64,000 nucleotides of DNA from positions 30,001 through 94,000 of the forward strand of contig NC_134017.1 in assembly GCF_040712315.1 (NCBI RefSeq). Reading direction: 5' to 3'. The notes under the pieces are model-generated. The model did not search any database. It was not told the DNA's origin and worked only from the letters and a program-made list of their open reading frames with translations. This DNA comes from Castanea sativa (taxonomy: Eukaryota > Streptophyta > Magnoliopsida > Fagales > Fagaceae). Every line of letters begins with the position of its first letter. Position 1 is the stretch's first letter. Below, one piece after another: positions 44,430-57,100 of this stretch. The translations under genes and the position numbers were made by a program.

Positions 44430-45055
44430 ATTTTAATACATCTAAACGTTACCAACTTTTTTCTTTTCTTTTCTTTTTTTAGAAAATTTAACAACAAGCT
44501 CTACATCACATTTTCTATTTTAAGATTAGAAATAATAATACAACACATTAAAAAAATAAAATAAAATAATTCAATAAAAACATATCACAGCAACATCCCA
44601 AAAATCTACCTCCATAACATAGAACCACCTCTACAACCATGGCAAAAACCACCACGAACAACCAACAAACACAACTACAAAAATGCTAAGATTAACATTA
44701 CAGTAGTCACCAACTATCACCAAACCAAAAGCATATAGAATCTCAAAACAAAACCCCAAAATCGAAGGACATGCTACCAAATTTAAACCCACCGCCAACC
44801 CAAATCGAAGGACACAACTATTAGAGCTTGGTTGATTTAGTTGACGATTTTTTGTGTAGATTAATGTATTCTTTGTCCAAAAGGAAATAGAAAAAAAGAC
44901 TTATAAATAGACAATACTACAAAGAATTTGATGGCTTGGACCAAAAGGTCCTTCCTCTGGAGAGAGGGAAAATAAAGCGTGAAACTAAGAGATCAAAAAA
45001 GGGATTTTCGATTGTGAGGTAATGCAAGGAGAGAGACAACAAGGTTTGGGTTTTG

Positions 45056-46099
45056 TGTTGATAGGCCAAAAACGTATTGACCCCTAGTGATGGATTAATT
45101 GATTAATTAGTCAAGTTTAATTAATTAACCAATTTAACATGCAAATGCGTGGTAGCACAGATAAATTACCAATAAACTAAAGTGCAGCTGAAAATAAATT
45201 GACACGGTGATTTGTTTAAGAATGGAGAAAACCTCTAAGGCAAAAACCCCACCAAGTGATTTTAAGGTCATCGCTTCCAAGAATCCACTATTATCACAAC
45301 AAGCAGTTACAAGTAAAGGAATCCTAGTACTTTATACCAACCTGTAGTTGAACCTTTACCCCAATACTCAATTGGACTTATTCTGTAATGACAATCTCTT
45401 CTTTTGATGCACGGCTCTCAATACGTAACTAACCAATTGCGCGGATCCCAGTATGCGGCTTACTCCTTTGCACGAATCCCAGTACGTGACTAACTCCACA
45501 GCAACCATTTGATTGTTGTGGTTGATTTGCAGCAACTTCACATAGAAACACCAATAAGATCTTCAATATTGGTGCAAGAGACTTTGTTTGGTTATAGAAC
45601 CCAAAAGCTTACAAGAAACGCAGCAAAAACTCTTTCTTCTATAAGAAAAGGCTAGGGTTTCAAAAAAGAAAACCTTATGAAGCTTTTCTAGGGTAAGGTT
45701 TTTCTTTTTCCACCTCCTTTAAATAGGAGCTTAATGAGCTCTTCTATTCCAAATAGATTTACACAAACCTTGGGCTTTCCTAGTCCAATAAAAATTATAC
45801 AAACCCATAAACAAATAGCTTTTTAGAATAAAAATATTATTGGCTATAAACTGAATCCCGTAAGCTCGACAGATTGAGACATCTGTCGAGCTTTAATGAA
45901 TCTCGACAGATCGAGCTTTTGTCGAGACTCGCAGATTTGCACTTTTCTTGAGCAGTTCTTGAATAATCTTCATATCTTCAATTTAACCACTTGTAATGAT
46001 CATCTTGAATCTACTTAGATATACCAAAATATAAGTAAAGTGCGTTTTGTCAAAAAATATGCCAATTACATAAAAATATGTCCACAACATGTGTCAACA
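45056..46099 (+). repeat. Candidate solo LTR with hairpin-forming end
   Basis: Begins TGTTGATAGGCC and ends CATGTGTCAACA, a TG..CA pair with inverted terminal hexamers (TGTTGA / TCAACA). About 1,044 bp, non-coding, with a TTTAAATAG box near 45719. No primer site follows and no second copy is present. Flanks TTTTG and ATGTT do not match, so the boundaries are tentative. A perfect 13-bp stem at 45862-45893 is described in the findings. Confidence 0.4.
45862..45893. repeat. Perfect 13-bp inverted repeat (hairpin)
   Basis: AAGCTCGACAGAT, six-base loop TGAGAC, then ATCTGTCGAGCTT. A second stem TCTCGACA / TGTCGAGA follows within 50 bp. Confidence 0.9.
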
Positions 46100-46309
46100 A
46101 TGTTTTTTTGTAAAGCACACAAATCAATGAGAATTTGTGAAACTTTGTTTGATGTTGCAAAGTGCTAAAGAAAGAGGTGCCACATAGAGAGATATCCAAG
46201 GAAAGTTACGTGGAAAAAAGAAAGAAGAAGAGAAAAAAGCTAGAGAGGAGATGAGTTCCTTTTATTTGGAGCAATACTTTGTGAAAAAATATGGAACCTT
46301 AGAAATAAG

Positions 46310-46930
46310 GTGTTTGAAGGCAAAGTTCCAAATTTTGAGACTCTAAAGTCGTGCCTTTTAAAAAACTTTGTGGAGCACTGTAATGTTAGAACAATCTCTA
46401 ACTCTTCAGTGCAGGTTAGGAGACCTTACTCTCGGTCTAAACCGGCAATGAGTACAATCAAATTTAGTGTGGATGCAGAAAAAGGGCAATCTAGAGCACC
46501 AATAGCGATAGTGGTAAGGGACTGGAAAGGGATATTGTCACTTGCGTGTTCAAAAGCAATAAACTCTAACAACCCCCTCCAAGACAAAGCTAAGGTATGG
46601 GCTGTGTACATTGCATCCCAATCCAATTACCAAGTTGTCATTTTTGAAGGCGATTCCTTAACCTGCATCACAGCTGTTCTGAGCAAGGGTACTAATGTGA
46701 CATGGAGAATTAAGAATGTAATTCAAGAAATCATTGCTCTGACAAGGGTAGCACCTCATGCTTCCTTATGCTGGGTTCCTAGAGAAGCCAACGGTGCTAC
46801 AACCTCTCTAGCCAAATGGTCTCTTAAGAATAGATTTGTAAGTTCCTTTGACTTGTGCAACTGCCCTCACTATGTTAGTGATATTCTAATGTGGCGTTTG
46901 GTACAAGGCAATATTTTAGGATTCCCATGA
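46310..46930 (+). pseudogene. RNase H-like domain ORF (LINE derived)
   Basis: 206-codon open frame. From about residue 45 it reads as a plant RNase H-like (RVT_3) domain: TIKFSVDAEKG, IAIVVRDWKGILSLACSKAI, DKAKVWAVYIASQSN, VIFEGDSLTCITAVLSKG, then the end block HASLCWVPREANGATTSLAK. Such domains form the C-terminus of L1 LINEs and free-standing reverse-transcriptase-like ORFs. The Glu of the usual AExxAL block is replaced by KAKVWAV. The last 14 codons come from the MITE that begins at 46889. No host gene context, so most likely a LINE fragment, although the frame is intact. Confidence 0.55.
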
Positions 46931-47696
46931 ATGTTTAAAGATTTCCATATTTGATTGCAAATCACGCAAGAAAATCAGATGTTAGGAGAATCTGGATTCT
47001 CCCCTTAAACCCCTCTCAGTAGGAATGTAGATTCCCTTTAAAACAAGTGGGAATTCAGATTCCCCAGCTTAAAGGAAATTGTATTTTTTATAAATTGACA
47101 ATTTTAACCATTTTTCTTTATCATTTAAGCAATTAAGATAAAATATAAAACAAATCATCAATATTTTTTCTCTTGTCTTTATCTTTTCCTGCCAAAATAA
47201 CATAAACAGGATAGACAACTCTGTTGATACATTCTTTAACAAAGTTTTATTTAAGTTTCACGTGTGGGAAAAAAAAAGTTTGAAGGGGACTCTCTATTAT
47301 TGCCAAGTATTCACTTTTGCTGTTTTGTGTGCATGTTGCTCTCTATTTAAATTGTTATTTTTGTATTATACTTGCCATTTTGAAATGTTAGACTACAATT
47401 TTAATGAATTTGTCATAATTAATATTTTATATTTGGTTTTTCATTATTTATTTAGAAGAACATTTTTTATTAAAGAACTTAGTAGTTCGCATTCAAATCT
47501 AAGGTTAGAATGGGAAAAATAAATAATTCATTTAAGATTCCTAGAAATAAACCAAATATTATCATCTCACATTCTTAGAAATCTTAAGAGATTCTCAATA
47601 AAACCAAACATAGGAATAGTTACATTGCTAGGAACGTGATTCCTAGGAATCTAAATGCCAGGAATAATGTGGATTCCCTCATATCAAACGCCACAT
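46889..47696. mobile_element. Non-autonomous DNA transposon with GTGGCGTTTGGTA ends
   Basis: 808 bp between ATGTGGCGTTTGGTA and its complement ATATCAAACGCCACAT. The inner flanks carry inverted GGATTCC/GGAATCC motifs typical of fold-back style elements. Non-coding. The left end cuts into the RNase H-like ORF. Target duplication not clear. Confidence 0.65.
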
Positions 47697-48370
47697 AAGA
47701 GTTGAGGCATGTTAACCTTTTTGTTTGGAGCCTTGTTTCTTGCTTTCCTTAAAGAGTAAGTCTAGTATTACAATAATTTCCACTACTTTTGTCACAACTT
47801 GCCTATGTGACGAGTTGTCAATGGTGGAAATAACATGAGGGGTCCATGTGAGTCCATGTGGCAAAGTTGTAATAAAGTTATAAAATTAGTTGTGGTACCA
47901 GACTTACTCATCAATAAAATCTTTCTTTTCTGCCACAAAAAAAAAAAAAAAAAGAGAGAAAGATAAACACTCTTCAAAAGAGAAGAAGAGTAAGAAGTAG
48001 ATCATGCTACACGTGGATCTGTAGGAGATCAAGTCAATCTTAAATTACTTAAGTGGGACTCTAGGAGATCAAGTCAATCCTTTAAATTAAAGATTTTTTT
48101 AAAAAAAAAGTACTGTGTAAAATTCAAATTTTATTAATGTATGATAACAATTAGCAGTAAGAAAATATTCTATAATATAACCAAAATTCAACAATAAAAT
48201 TAGTTTAAGTTACATTATTGAAGCATTTAATTGAATTTCTATTATAGCAAAAAACAATTATGTTATATGATTGCAATTCTTTTAAATAAATCATGATTTT
48301 TTGAAAAATTTCTTGAAGCTTTAGATATTAGAATTTTAATTGGATTTCTTTTTTCAGAATTTCTTAAAAG
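47697..48370. other. AT-rich spacer, nothing recognised
   Basis: Contains an A run at 47937-47953 and a repeated CTACACGTGGATC / GTGGGACTCTAGGAGATCAAG block near 48005-48075. No coding signal. Confidence 0.4.
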
Positions 48371-48960
48371 CTTTTTTTTTTTTTTTTTTTTTGAGAAATA
48401 GGCTAGAGAAGCCAATTTATTCATTAGCTGAAAAATCCGACAAATAACAATTATAAAGATTTAGTGGAACACACTCTATGCAATCCAACAACTGAAAAGA
48501 AAACTTTGCTCTTTTGACAAAAACATCAGTTAAAGCATTACCTTGCTTACAAATATGAGAAAAAGAAAAGTTTTGAAGAGAGTTAGAAGACAACAACATG
48601 TTTTTAACAATAATGAATGTAATAACTGTCCTTTACTAATAGCATTAATGGAAGTCTCACAGTCGCCCTCAAAGATGGAGTTACGAAGGCCAAGATCTTG
48701 AACAAATTGAACTGCTCGTCTAGCTTCCTAAGTCTCAAGGGTCAATACTGATTTTGGTATGGAAATTTTTTCAGCCAATGCAGCGATCACCTTGCCATGC
48801 TCGACCCGAATCATCACGCCTATACCTGCTGCATGTAAATCCTCAATGGCCCCATCAAAATTAGTCTTAACATAGCCCGCATCTAGAAGTTTCCACCATG
48901 GTCTCCCTGGGTGCACCTTCCTTGATGGACACTGCCTGACCCGCTGGAATTCCTTGATAA
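48371..48960 (-). mobile_element. LINE 3' end with RNase H remnant
   Basis: A T run at 48371-48392 is the minus-strand poly(A) tail. Reading leftward on the minus strand: PWWKLLDAGYVKTNFDGA, GIGVMIRVEHGKVIAALAEK, then after a stop RRAVQFVQDLGLRN and FEGDCETSINAI, which are RNase H blocks of plant L1 LINEs. 5'-truncated and interrupted. Confidence 0.65.
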
Positions 48961-49182
48961 TAGAGTCTCATTTAAAGTGAATTACATTATATAATATATA
49001 ATAATACTTATTATTTTTCTAGCTAAATATTATATTAATAATAATTATGTATATATATTGATCTGCACATTATTATATTAGCTAGAAAACGATATGAACA
49101 AAGTGTAACACGTAACTTTTACAAAATAACTTAAAAGTTAACAAGATCAATTTTGTAATATTTAAATCTTGGTGGGTATGGT

Positions 49183-50230
49183 TGTTGTGAACTGGGACAA
49201 CTTACAAGTTAGATTAATTGATTTGAGGTGATTAGCCTCGTCATGAACTTAAAGGAAGAATAAACTTTTTTAGTTAATTTTTTATTTAGATCCTATTCCT
49301 TCATTCACTGTACATAAATAATACTTGTAATGAGATAACTATCTTAACAAATAAGAACTAACTCCTATCAAATACAAATTTGAAATAATAACAACCTAAT
49401 CTACTATTGCTAATTTATTATTCAAATTCAAAACAGCATTCCAATTTGTATATCAAGTGCATCCTCCAACATATTACAACTCTAGAATTATTGATGATGC
49501 TTGGAGTACATCACTTTGATTCTTTGAAATTTCATGAGATCCTTGTACTTTTGATTGTTCTTTGATTTACAAAATGATATTGGATTGTTTATCTTAAACC
49601 TCTATAATTTGATATCATGAATCTTGCATCTTTGCTTCCATCCTTGGTATGCTTTTGGACATGTCCTTGAGAATCTCTAACATTCGGTTGACATGCTCTC
49701 GCATTGTTTGTTGTACTTCAAGATTGAAGCTTTGATATGGGCTAGTCATGAAGAACTTTGAGCATGGTGCAAAAACTGATTTCTACAAAGGGTTTTTTTT
49801 TTTTTTTTGGCAAGTGGGATGGGTGACGTTTTGAGTAATGGGTCAAGTTAGGAAAAAAAAGGTTGGTTTGAGCGAAATGACATAATGGAAAGTGGAAACA
49901 TGGTGATATTTTTTTTTGGTTGTGCATTATTGACGACACCGGTGGGATGCAAGTTTTAATGATAACAAGGGTGGCTTTGACAGAGCTTTTTATTTATTTA
50001 TTTATTTATTGTGGCTTTTTTGATGGAGATGCAAATCGAAACGCTCTTATACCAAATGTTGTGAGGTGGGATAATTAAAAGATAAATTAATCAATTCGAG
50101 ATGACTAGCCTCCTGAACTTACAAGGATAATAGACTTCTTTTAGTTAATTTTTTGTTTAAGTTCCATTCCTTACTTCAGGACCTTCATAGTACATAAATA
50201 GTACTCATAATGAGATAACTATCCTAAGAA
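49183..50230 (-). mobile_element. Candidate short LTR element with initiator-Met-type primer site
   Basis: Two direct repeats of about 165-170 bp (49183-49350 and 50057-50227), both starting TGTTGTGA and both containing TTTTAGTTAATTTTT and AATGAGATAACTATC. On the minus strand the right repeat ends CACAACA and is followed by TTTGGTATAAGAGCG, a decayed initiator tRNA-Met primer site. So it reads as a minus-strand miniature element with a 700-bp interior. The repeat ends and target duplication are not clean. Confidence 0.45.
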
Positions 50231-51070
50231 CATCTATAGCGTAGAAATTTTATTTTGTATTTTTTTATAAAAAAAAAATCTCTAACAAACTCTCTATATT
50301 TTTGTAATGTTTGGAGAGTAAACAGTACATTTTGTCTTTTATCTATCTACTTTTTCAAATACACTTTCCAGCATACTTTATAATTTTTTTTATCCAATTT
50401 AAATATTGTTTTTTCATTCTTTCTTTAATTTCATTTATTATTTTTTTTTAAAATTTTTCTATTTTCTTCATTTATTCATTCCCAACAATTACATTTTTCA
50501 AATTCCCAACTGCTATATTTTTTAAATCATAACATTTTTTTATAAAATTTAATTAATTTGAAATTTATCAAAATTTTTTGTTAGTCTTGAAATTTATCAA
50601 ATTTATGTAATTTGGAATGAAATTATTCATCGCATTTTCCATACAAAATCCATTAATTTTTGCCTTTTTTTTTTTTTGGGTTATGATTATTATTCATTAA
50701 CTTATCATTATCCCTTTCAAATTTTTTTTAAAACCCTATTAACTTATGAATAGTTGAATACTTTTAATTGGTTGGATGAACGGTTTATTCTTGTTCTAAA
50801 GAGGGTTTTGGGGGGCGTAATAGTAATTTGAGGCCTGGAAGAAACGACCAACAGGTGATGGTTAGTTAGGGCAGGAGAAGAGCGAAGACCATTTGGTGAT
50901 GGTTAGTTAGGCCAGCCCAGCCCAGCCCATTAGAACCAAAAATCAAACCCGTCCTTGACTCACTGAAACACGCCCGAGTCAACTCACCTGACTAACATTC
51001 GGATTGGGTTCCTCTCTATCTGATAGCGTGAGCTTCGCACCTACATCAAAACCCCCCTTAACATCTTCAC
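50231..51070. other. Upstream region of the RETICULATA-related gene
   Basis: Very AT-rich to about 50,760, then more balanced sequence with CCAGCCCAGCCCAGCCC near 50913-50929. It should contain the promoter. No TATA box can be assigned with confidence. Confidence 0.4.
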
Positions 51071-51071
51071 A

Positions 51072-51093
51072 TCTCTCTCTCTCTCTCTCTCTC
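51072..51093. repeat. (CT)n tract in the putative 5' UTR
   Basis: Eleven CT units about 100 bp before the start codon at 51192. CT-rich leaders are common in plant genes; a regulatory role is only inference. Confidence 0.85.
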
Positions 51094-51191
51094 GCTAATA
51101 CACTCCCCCTTCTTAGAGAGAGACAAAAATAAAAATAAAGAACCCCTATCCTATGTAATTTTCTTGGTATCCAAACAGGAAAAAAATAAAA

Positions 51192-54100
51192 ATGTCGCAC
51201 GCGGTGTTCCAAACGGCGCAAATTATGCCGATAAAGACCTTATCATCATCGTCGTCGTCATCATCGAAGGTAGTTGCTGGTGGTCCCTACTTGCCGCCGG
51301 TAGCCGGTAAGAAACTTGCTCGCAGTAGGAGGGGAGTTCTGGTACTCAAAGCCTTTTCTTCTTCGTCGTCGTCGTCGTCGGCAGTGGTGGAAGGAGACTC
51401 CTCCTCCTCCGTGAGTTTATTGGAGCGTTGCTTGGTAGCGCCACCGGCTGTTTCTTCATCTTCTATGCAGAGTCCGGTTATGAAAGGGCAGTACGGTGCG
51501 TTTGGTGCGGTTACCTTGGAGAAAGGCAAGCTTGATACGTCCCAGAAGCAATCCCAGTCTAGCCCCGAGGTACTTCTTTCTCTCTTTCTTTCTTTCTAAC
51601 ATCTTTTAGTGTTTGGTTGCTCAGAGTTTTTCAGAATTATTTGAGACATTACACTACACATTTAGTCTATGTTTCAGAATTATTTGGAGATAAAAAGAAA
51701 ATTTTCTGTTAGAGTTAACTGTAGGACCTTTTTTGCACAAACTTAAAATTATCAAGAACTAGAATGAATCATCATTTCCAAGCTAGGATAGGCTAAGATT
51801 TGAGGACTAAATGTTTACTTCAAGAATAGAATTCTTGAGATTCTGCTTAAGTTTCCTGTTTGAATTTCTATAAGGCTTTTCTTACTTGGAGGAACCCGTA
51901 TTGGCTTGCCATCACCTTTTGCTGCCAAATCAAATTTGTTTACCATTTCGTCAATGGATGTATGGAATCTGGTGCCGACATTCTTGATGTGGATAGTGTG
52001 GAAGTAACAGAATAGTCGTATGTTCGAGGATGTTGGGGGGGTCTCTCAATCAAATGAAATCCCTGTTGATTCATACCTTGTTTGATTGCTCTTGGGCATG
52101 GGGTTTTACACATTTTACCTCTTTTTTTGAGTTCCAAAACCCATTTAGATCTTATGTATGACCTTGTTGTAATTTTTTAAAGATACTCTCTATTCATCAT
52201 TGCAAACGTAAAGTATTTTTTGTCTTCAATAAAACTTTTATTACTTATCCACACCAAAAAAAAAAAAAAGATTCTTGACCAATTTAAATGCTTTGTAGTA
52301 GATTTGTAACATTTATATTATTATCTATGTAATCAGTGATGCATGACCTATAGTATGTCATTTTAAGTTTTGAATTTTGGTGTTTCAATAAATTTCAACT
52401 TCAGTGGGCATGTCTTAGATTCCATTCCAAAATAAATGAGCCAGAATTGTTTTAGGATGCCTTTCTCTCTCAGATATAATTCTTCAATTTGTAGTTATCC
52501 TTTTAGTACATAAATGGTTTCATTAGAATTTTTCTTTAAAAGAATGTCATTATTAGATCCTTTTTTATTTGTAAGTAAGATGATTTTTTTTTTTTTTGGC
52601 AAAGAGACTACTCCATGTGCAATGGACACAGAGGAGTCTAAAGAATACAAAAGAACAAAATTATGTACCAAGAGACAATGGCTATATGAATTTTGGAAGG
52701 GAAATGATATGAGTAAATTGAGAGACCAATCAAATTATGTACCATGAGACCAATCAAATAAAGAACCACTATACAAAGCTAACAATTGAGTTCCTTTTGT
52801 TTTTGGATTCTCAAACATATGATGATTTTGTTCCCTTCAAATTGTCCACATCAAACATAGTGGAACTAAATTCCAAATGTTCGATGAATACTTACCCAAG
52901 GTAGTCAAAGGCAAAGGCACCCTTAAGGCACCAAGGCCTTGTATCACCCAAGGTGACGAGGCACCAAAAAGGCGCTAGCCCAAGTGAAGCGAGGCACCAA
53001 ATTCTAAATATTGTTATTTTACATATAGGGTTCCAATCTAATGTATTTGATGTATAAGAATATTATACAAACAAATCTAACTCCGTTCCTAATGGATAGG
53101 AGCTGGTCTATAAAACCAGTTTTTGGGTTTGAATCCCAACTAAAAAATTAGTCTCTATCCAAACATCAACAGTCAATTGTATGATGTGGACAATTTGAAC
53201 TAAATTCCTTTGTTCTCCAATTATGTACATTTCATTTGTTGTATTCTTGTAGGGTCATTTATAAAAATGAACTTTTGGGTTGGCCATGGATCTTTGGATC
53301 CCCACAGATCAACCGAGGTTGGTCCATTCAATCCTATTTAACCAGCTTCATACCAAAGACAGAGCCCTTTGGACAAAACCCCTAGTTAGTAAATCACTGA
53401 TACACGACCCCAGTTGCCGCAGATACTTCCTAACACCTTCTTAATCAACATTTCTTTTATTATTAGTAACAATATTAGTTTAGGTGTTCTTATACCTCTT
53501 TTGTTTCGTCAACTTGAATCAAATGACTTTCTCACTAGTGCATTAATTGTTCTCCTTTTGCTCATGATCAAACCATATCAAGTGACTCTCCACATCTTTT
53601 CATCAATTTGAGCTACCCTTGGCCTTGTCCTTAAACAAATTTATTTGTTTCGTAACCTATCTTTCCTTATATTTATATTTATCTATCTTAATGTTCTTAT
53701 TTTAGTTTGACTCTTTTATTGAATATGTTTCGTCTCAATAGCCTAACATTTAGTACCATAGAGCATAGTTGACCTTGTATCAGCCTTATTACACTTTTTT
53801 CTTTGACTTAATAGGTCTTGTAACTCTTATATAGCCTTCTGAGATAAAGTGGACTTCTGGTTGTGTTTGAAATTGGTGAAATCGGTAGTCAACTATCCAA
53901 AATTGTATAGATTTTGCCGAGACAAGGAGGCTAGTGTGGTTGAGCTTATGAAGCTTGATAATGGGGTCCTTTTTGGGGATGTAAGTTTCTTTAGGGGTGT
54001 GCATGCTGGGGAATCAGAGGCATTGGCCAGTTTCATGGATACCATTTATGGTGCTTCGGTGAAAGGGTTTTGCGAGGATAAGATGTGCTGGAAGCTTGAT

Positions 54101-57100
54101 AGAGCGAAGGGCTTCTTGGTTAAGGATTATTAGAGTCTCTTAGTGGGCTCTAATGACTGTTGCTTTCCTTGGAAAAGTATTTGGAAATAGAAAATTCCTT
54201 CTCGAGTTGCTTTCTTTGTTTGGACTGCTGCTTTGGGGAAGTGCTTAACAATTGACAATTTACGAAAAAGGAAGGTTTGGATATTGGATTGGTGCTACAT
54301 GTGCAAGTGCAATGGTGAATCGGTTGATCATCTTTTTCTCCATTGTCCGGTTGCAATGGATATGTGGGCAATGGTGTTTGGATTGTTTGGAATGAGCTGG
54401 GTTATGCCATAATCTGTAGTGGGGCTTTTAGCATGTTGGCAAGGCAGATTTGGTTATCATCGAAATGAGTATATATGGATGATTGTTCCACATTACTTAT
54501 TGTGGTGTCTTTGGAGAGAGAGAAATAGCAGGTGCTTTGAAGATAAGGAGAGATCAATCTCAGACTTGAAGCTATTTTTCTTTAGAAGCTTAATAGATTG
54601 GTTGGCTGCTTTGCAGAACCAATCATTTTTATCTTTTCTTAATTTCCTAGATTCTTGTAATTTTTGTTCTTGATTGTTTAACCTTTGTACACTCCCTGTG
54701 TACTAGGGTGTTTCCCTTTTTTTTTTATATCAATAAATGTATTACTTATCAAAAAATTATGCAAATATTATTTTAGGGGTAACCAACATATTTATAGATT
54801 TGGACTTGGGTGCTGATCTAGGTCTAAGTACTCAGAATCGAGTTTCTGCATTCCTTTAACCAATGAACTGAATTTTACTGCTTTGATTTGGTTTAAACAT
54901 GTTGTGATGAAAATTGTTCATTGTCTTGGGCAACATGACTGATACTTCTGGAATTGCAGACTGCAATCGGGGGAGGTGGTGGAGATATAGGAAAGAAAAT
55001 AAATCATGGTGGTGGTGATGGTGGTGATGATGATGGCGATGACGACGATTACTTTGATGACTTTGATGATGGTGATGAAGGGGATGAGGGAGGCCTATTT
55101 AGGAGACGTAAATTTCTTGAGGAGGTGAAAATTCTTTTACATGCTCTTGAGTAGATTAAATGTTTTGCCTGTGAGTGCTGTTAATTAGTGTTTTCTATTG
55201 CAGTAATAATTTTGTGCCTTTTATCAGCTTTTTGACCGTAAATTCGTAGATGCGGTGTTAAACGAGTGGCAGAAGACAATGATGGATTTGCCTGCTGGAT
55301 TCCGACAGGCTTATGAAATGGTATGGTATTTCTCTAACTACATGCTTTTGGCAAAGAATTATCTCTCCATATGCCAACTCAAATTTTGCCTCCAGGGTCT
55401 GGTTAGCTCTGCTCAAATGGTAAAATTCCTAGCAATCAATGCCCGGCCAACTACTACTAGATTTGTCTCCCGAGCACTTCCTGAAGGAATGTCGAGGGCA
55501 TTTATTGGCAGGTGAATATGCTTCCTTTAATTCACATCATCGGCTGTCAAAGTTGTAGAGTCCCCATATAATCCTATGCTACATTTACATATTAATCTCT
55601 CTCTCTGTGTGTTTTTGGTCTTAACTGTTCATATCTGCAACATTTTTGGGATTGTTTTGATTTTGGCACTTGAAACAATATATTGTGATAAAATCCCTCA
55701 TATGTTCATTTCCAATAAAAAAAAGGATCCTAATTATATTCTTAAGGTTTCACTTTTTGCTTCCTTAGATGCTGATACAGTAGAAATAGCTCAAGGAATT
55801 GAGTTTCTGGCATCAGGCTTATCTTTTTTCAAGAATGACAAAGCTTTACATGTGCATTCACCATGATAATTGGATTTAAAAAAACTAAGCTACCTGTGTG
55901 CATTTATCATAATTTCTGAATATAAAGAAACAAAGCTTCACACGTACATTTGGCATGAAATGTGAATATAAAAAACTGTTTCATGACATTGAAACTTTTT
56001 GCGTGATACAAGGTTGCAATTAGCCTACAACTTAAACTGATTCCCTTGAAATTTGGGCTTCTTTTAATAGATTCCTGTTCCTATTCTATGATATGGCATT
56101 TTTTTATTGTTGCTCCATCTCTCTCTCTCTCCCACCCCCTCACCCCTTTCAAAAAAAAATAAAATAAAATAAAATAAAATCCAAGAATGAAAAGAGAAAA
56201 GTGAGGAGAATGCAGGGTTCTTGCAGGATATCATCACCTTATTCTCAAAAAAAAAGTTTACCTTTAAACTAGTGTGGCGGAAAATTCCTCCAACCCACTA
56301 CGTGGCGATTGATAAAACCGTCCATGTTATCTTTTAGTCACACGATCTATTTACTAAGTCATGTGACTTGTTTAAGTAATACAAGTGGATGGTTGCATGA
56401 ATCACCACGTAATGGGTTGGAGGAGGCTTTTGGAGGAAAAATCTATCCTAATTTTATTCAGTTCTTTAGCACTGGATTCGAACCCTTGCAGAAGTGTAAG
56501 ATTAAAGACCTGATGAACCCCTTGAGATGCAGTAAAGTATTTTATGTTGATTTCTGTCACATGAGGGGACCCTGGGTTTAGAATATGCAGTGTATGAGAT
56601 AATAGGTAATGATTTGTTAAGGCAATCAAGTTATAATGTGACTCAAGCTTGGACATGTGTCATTTGGGTTATAAGTATACTCTGATGTAGGACAGCTGTA
56701 GTATGGATTTATCTAACTACTGTCTTATGTATTAAAGGTGGTGAGTTGTGTAAATGGAATGGGGAAAATGTAGAGGTTTTGGGGTATGTCTACCCCAGCC
56801 CCATTTCCGTGGAAAATTATCAGTAGGTCTAAGATCTCCCCTAGGGTTTCTTTCTTTTCCTGGACTGCTGCAAAGGGGAAGATTTTGAATAATGATTAAG
56901 TATGTAAGGTATTATTGTTATTCATTGGTGTGTTAGGTGCAAATGGAATGGGGAAAATGTGGACCATTTGCTCCTACATTGTCCTATAGCATTTGAGTTG
57001 TAGTCCGTGGTTTAGTATACTTTGGGTTATGCCACGGTAGGTCATGGATTTGTTAACATCTTGGGAGGGCAGTTTTGGCTGGAATCGTAATGCCATTATA

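Noticed and set aside
56464..56480. tRNA B-box-like GGGTTCGAATCC on the minus strand
   Set aside because: No matching A box or acceptor stem around it; single short motif.
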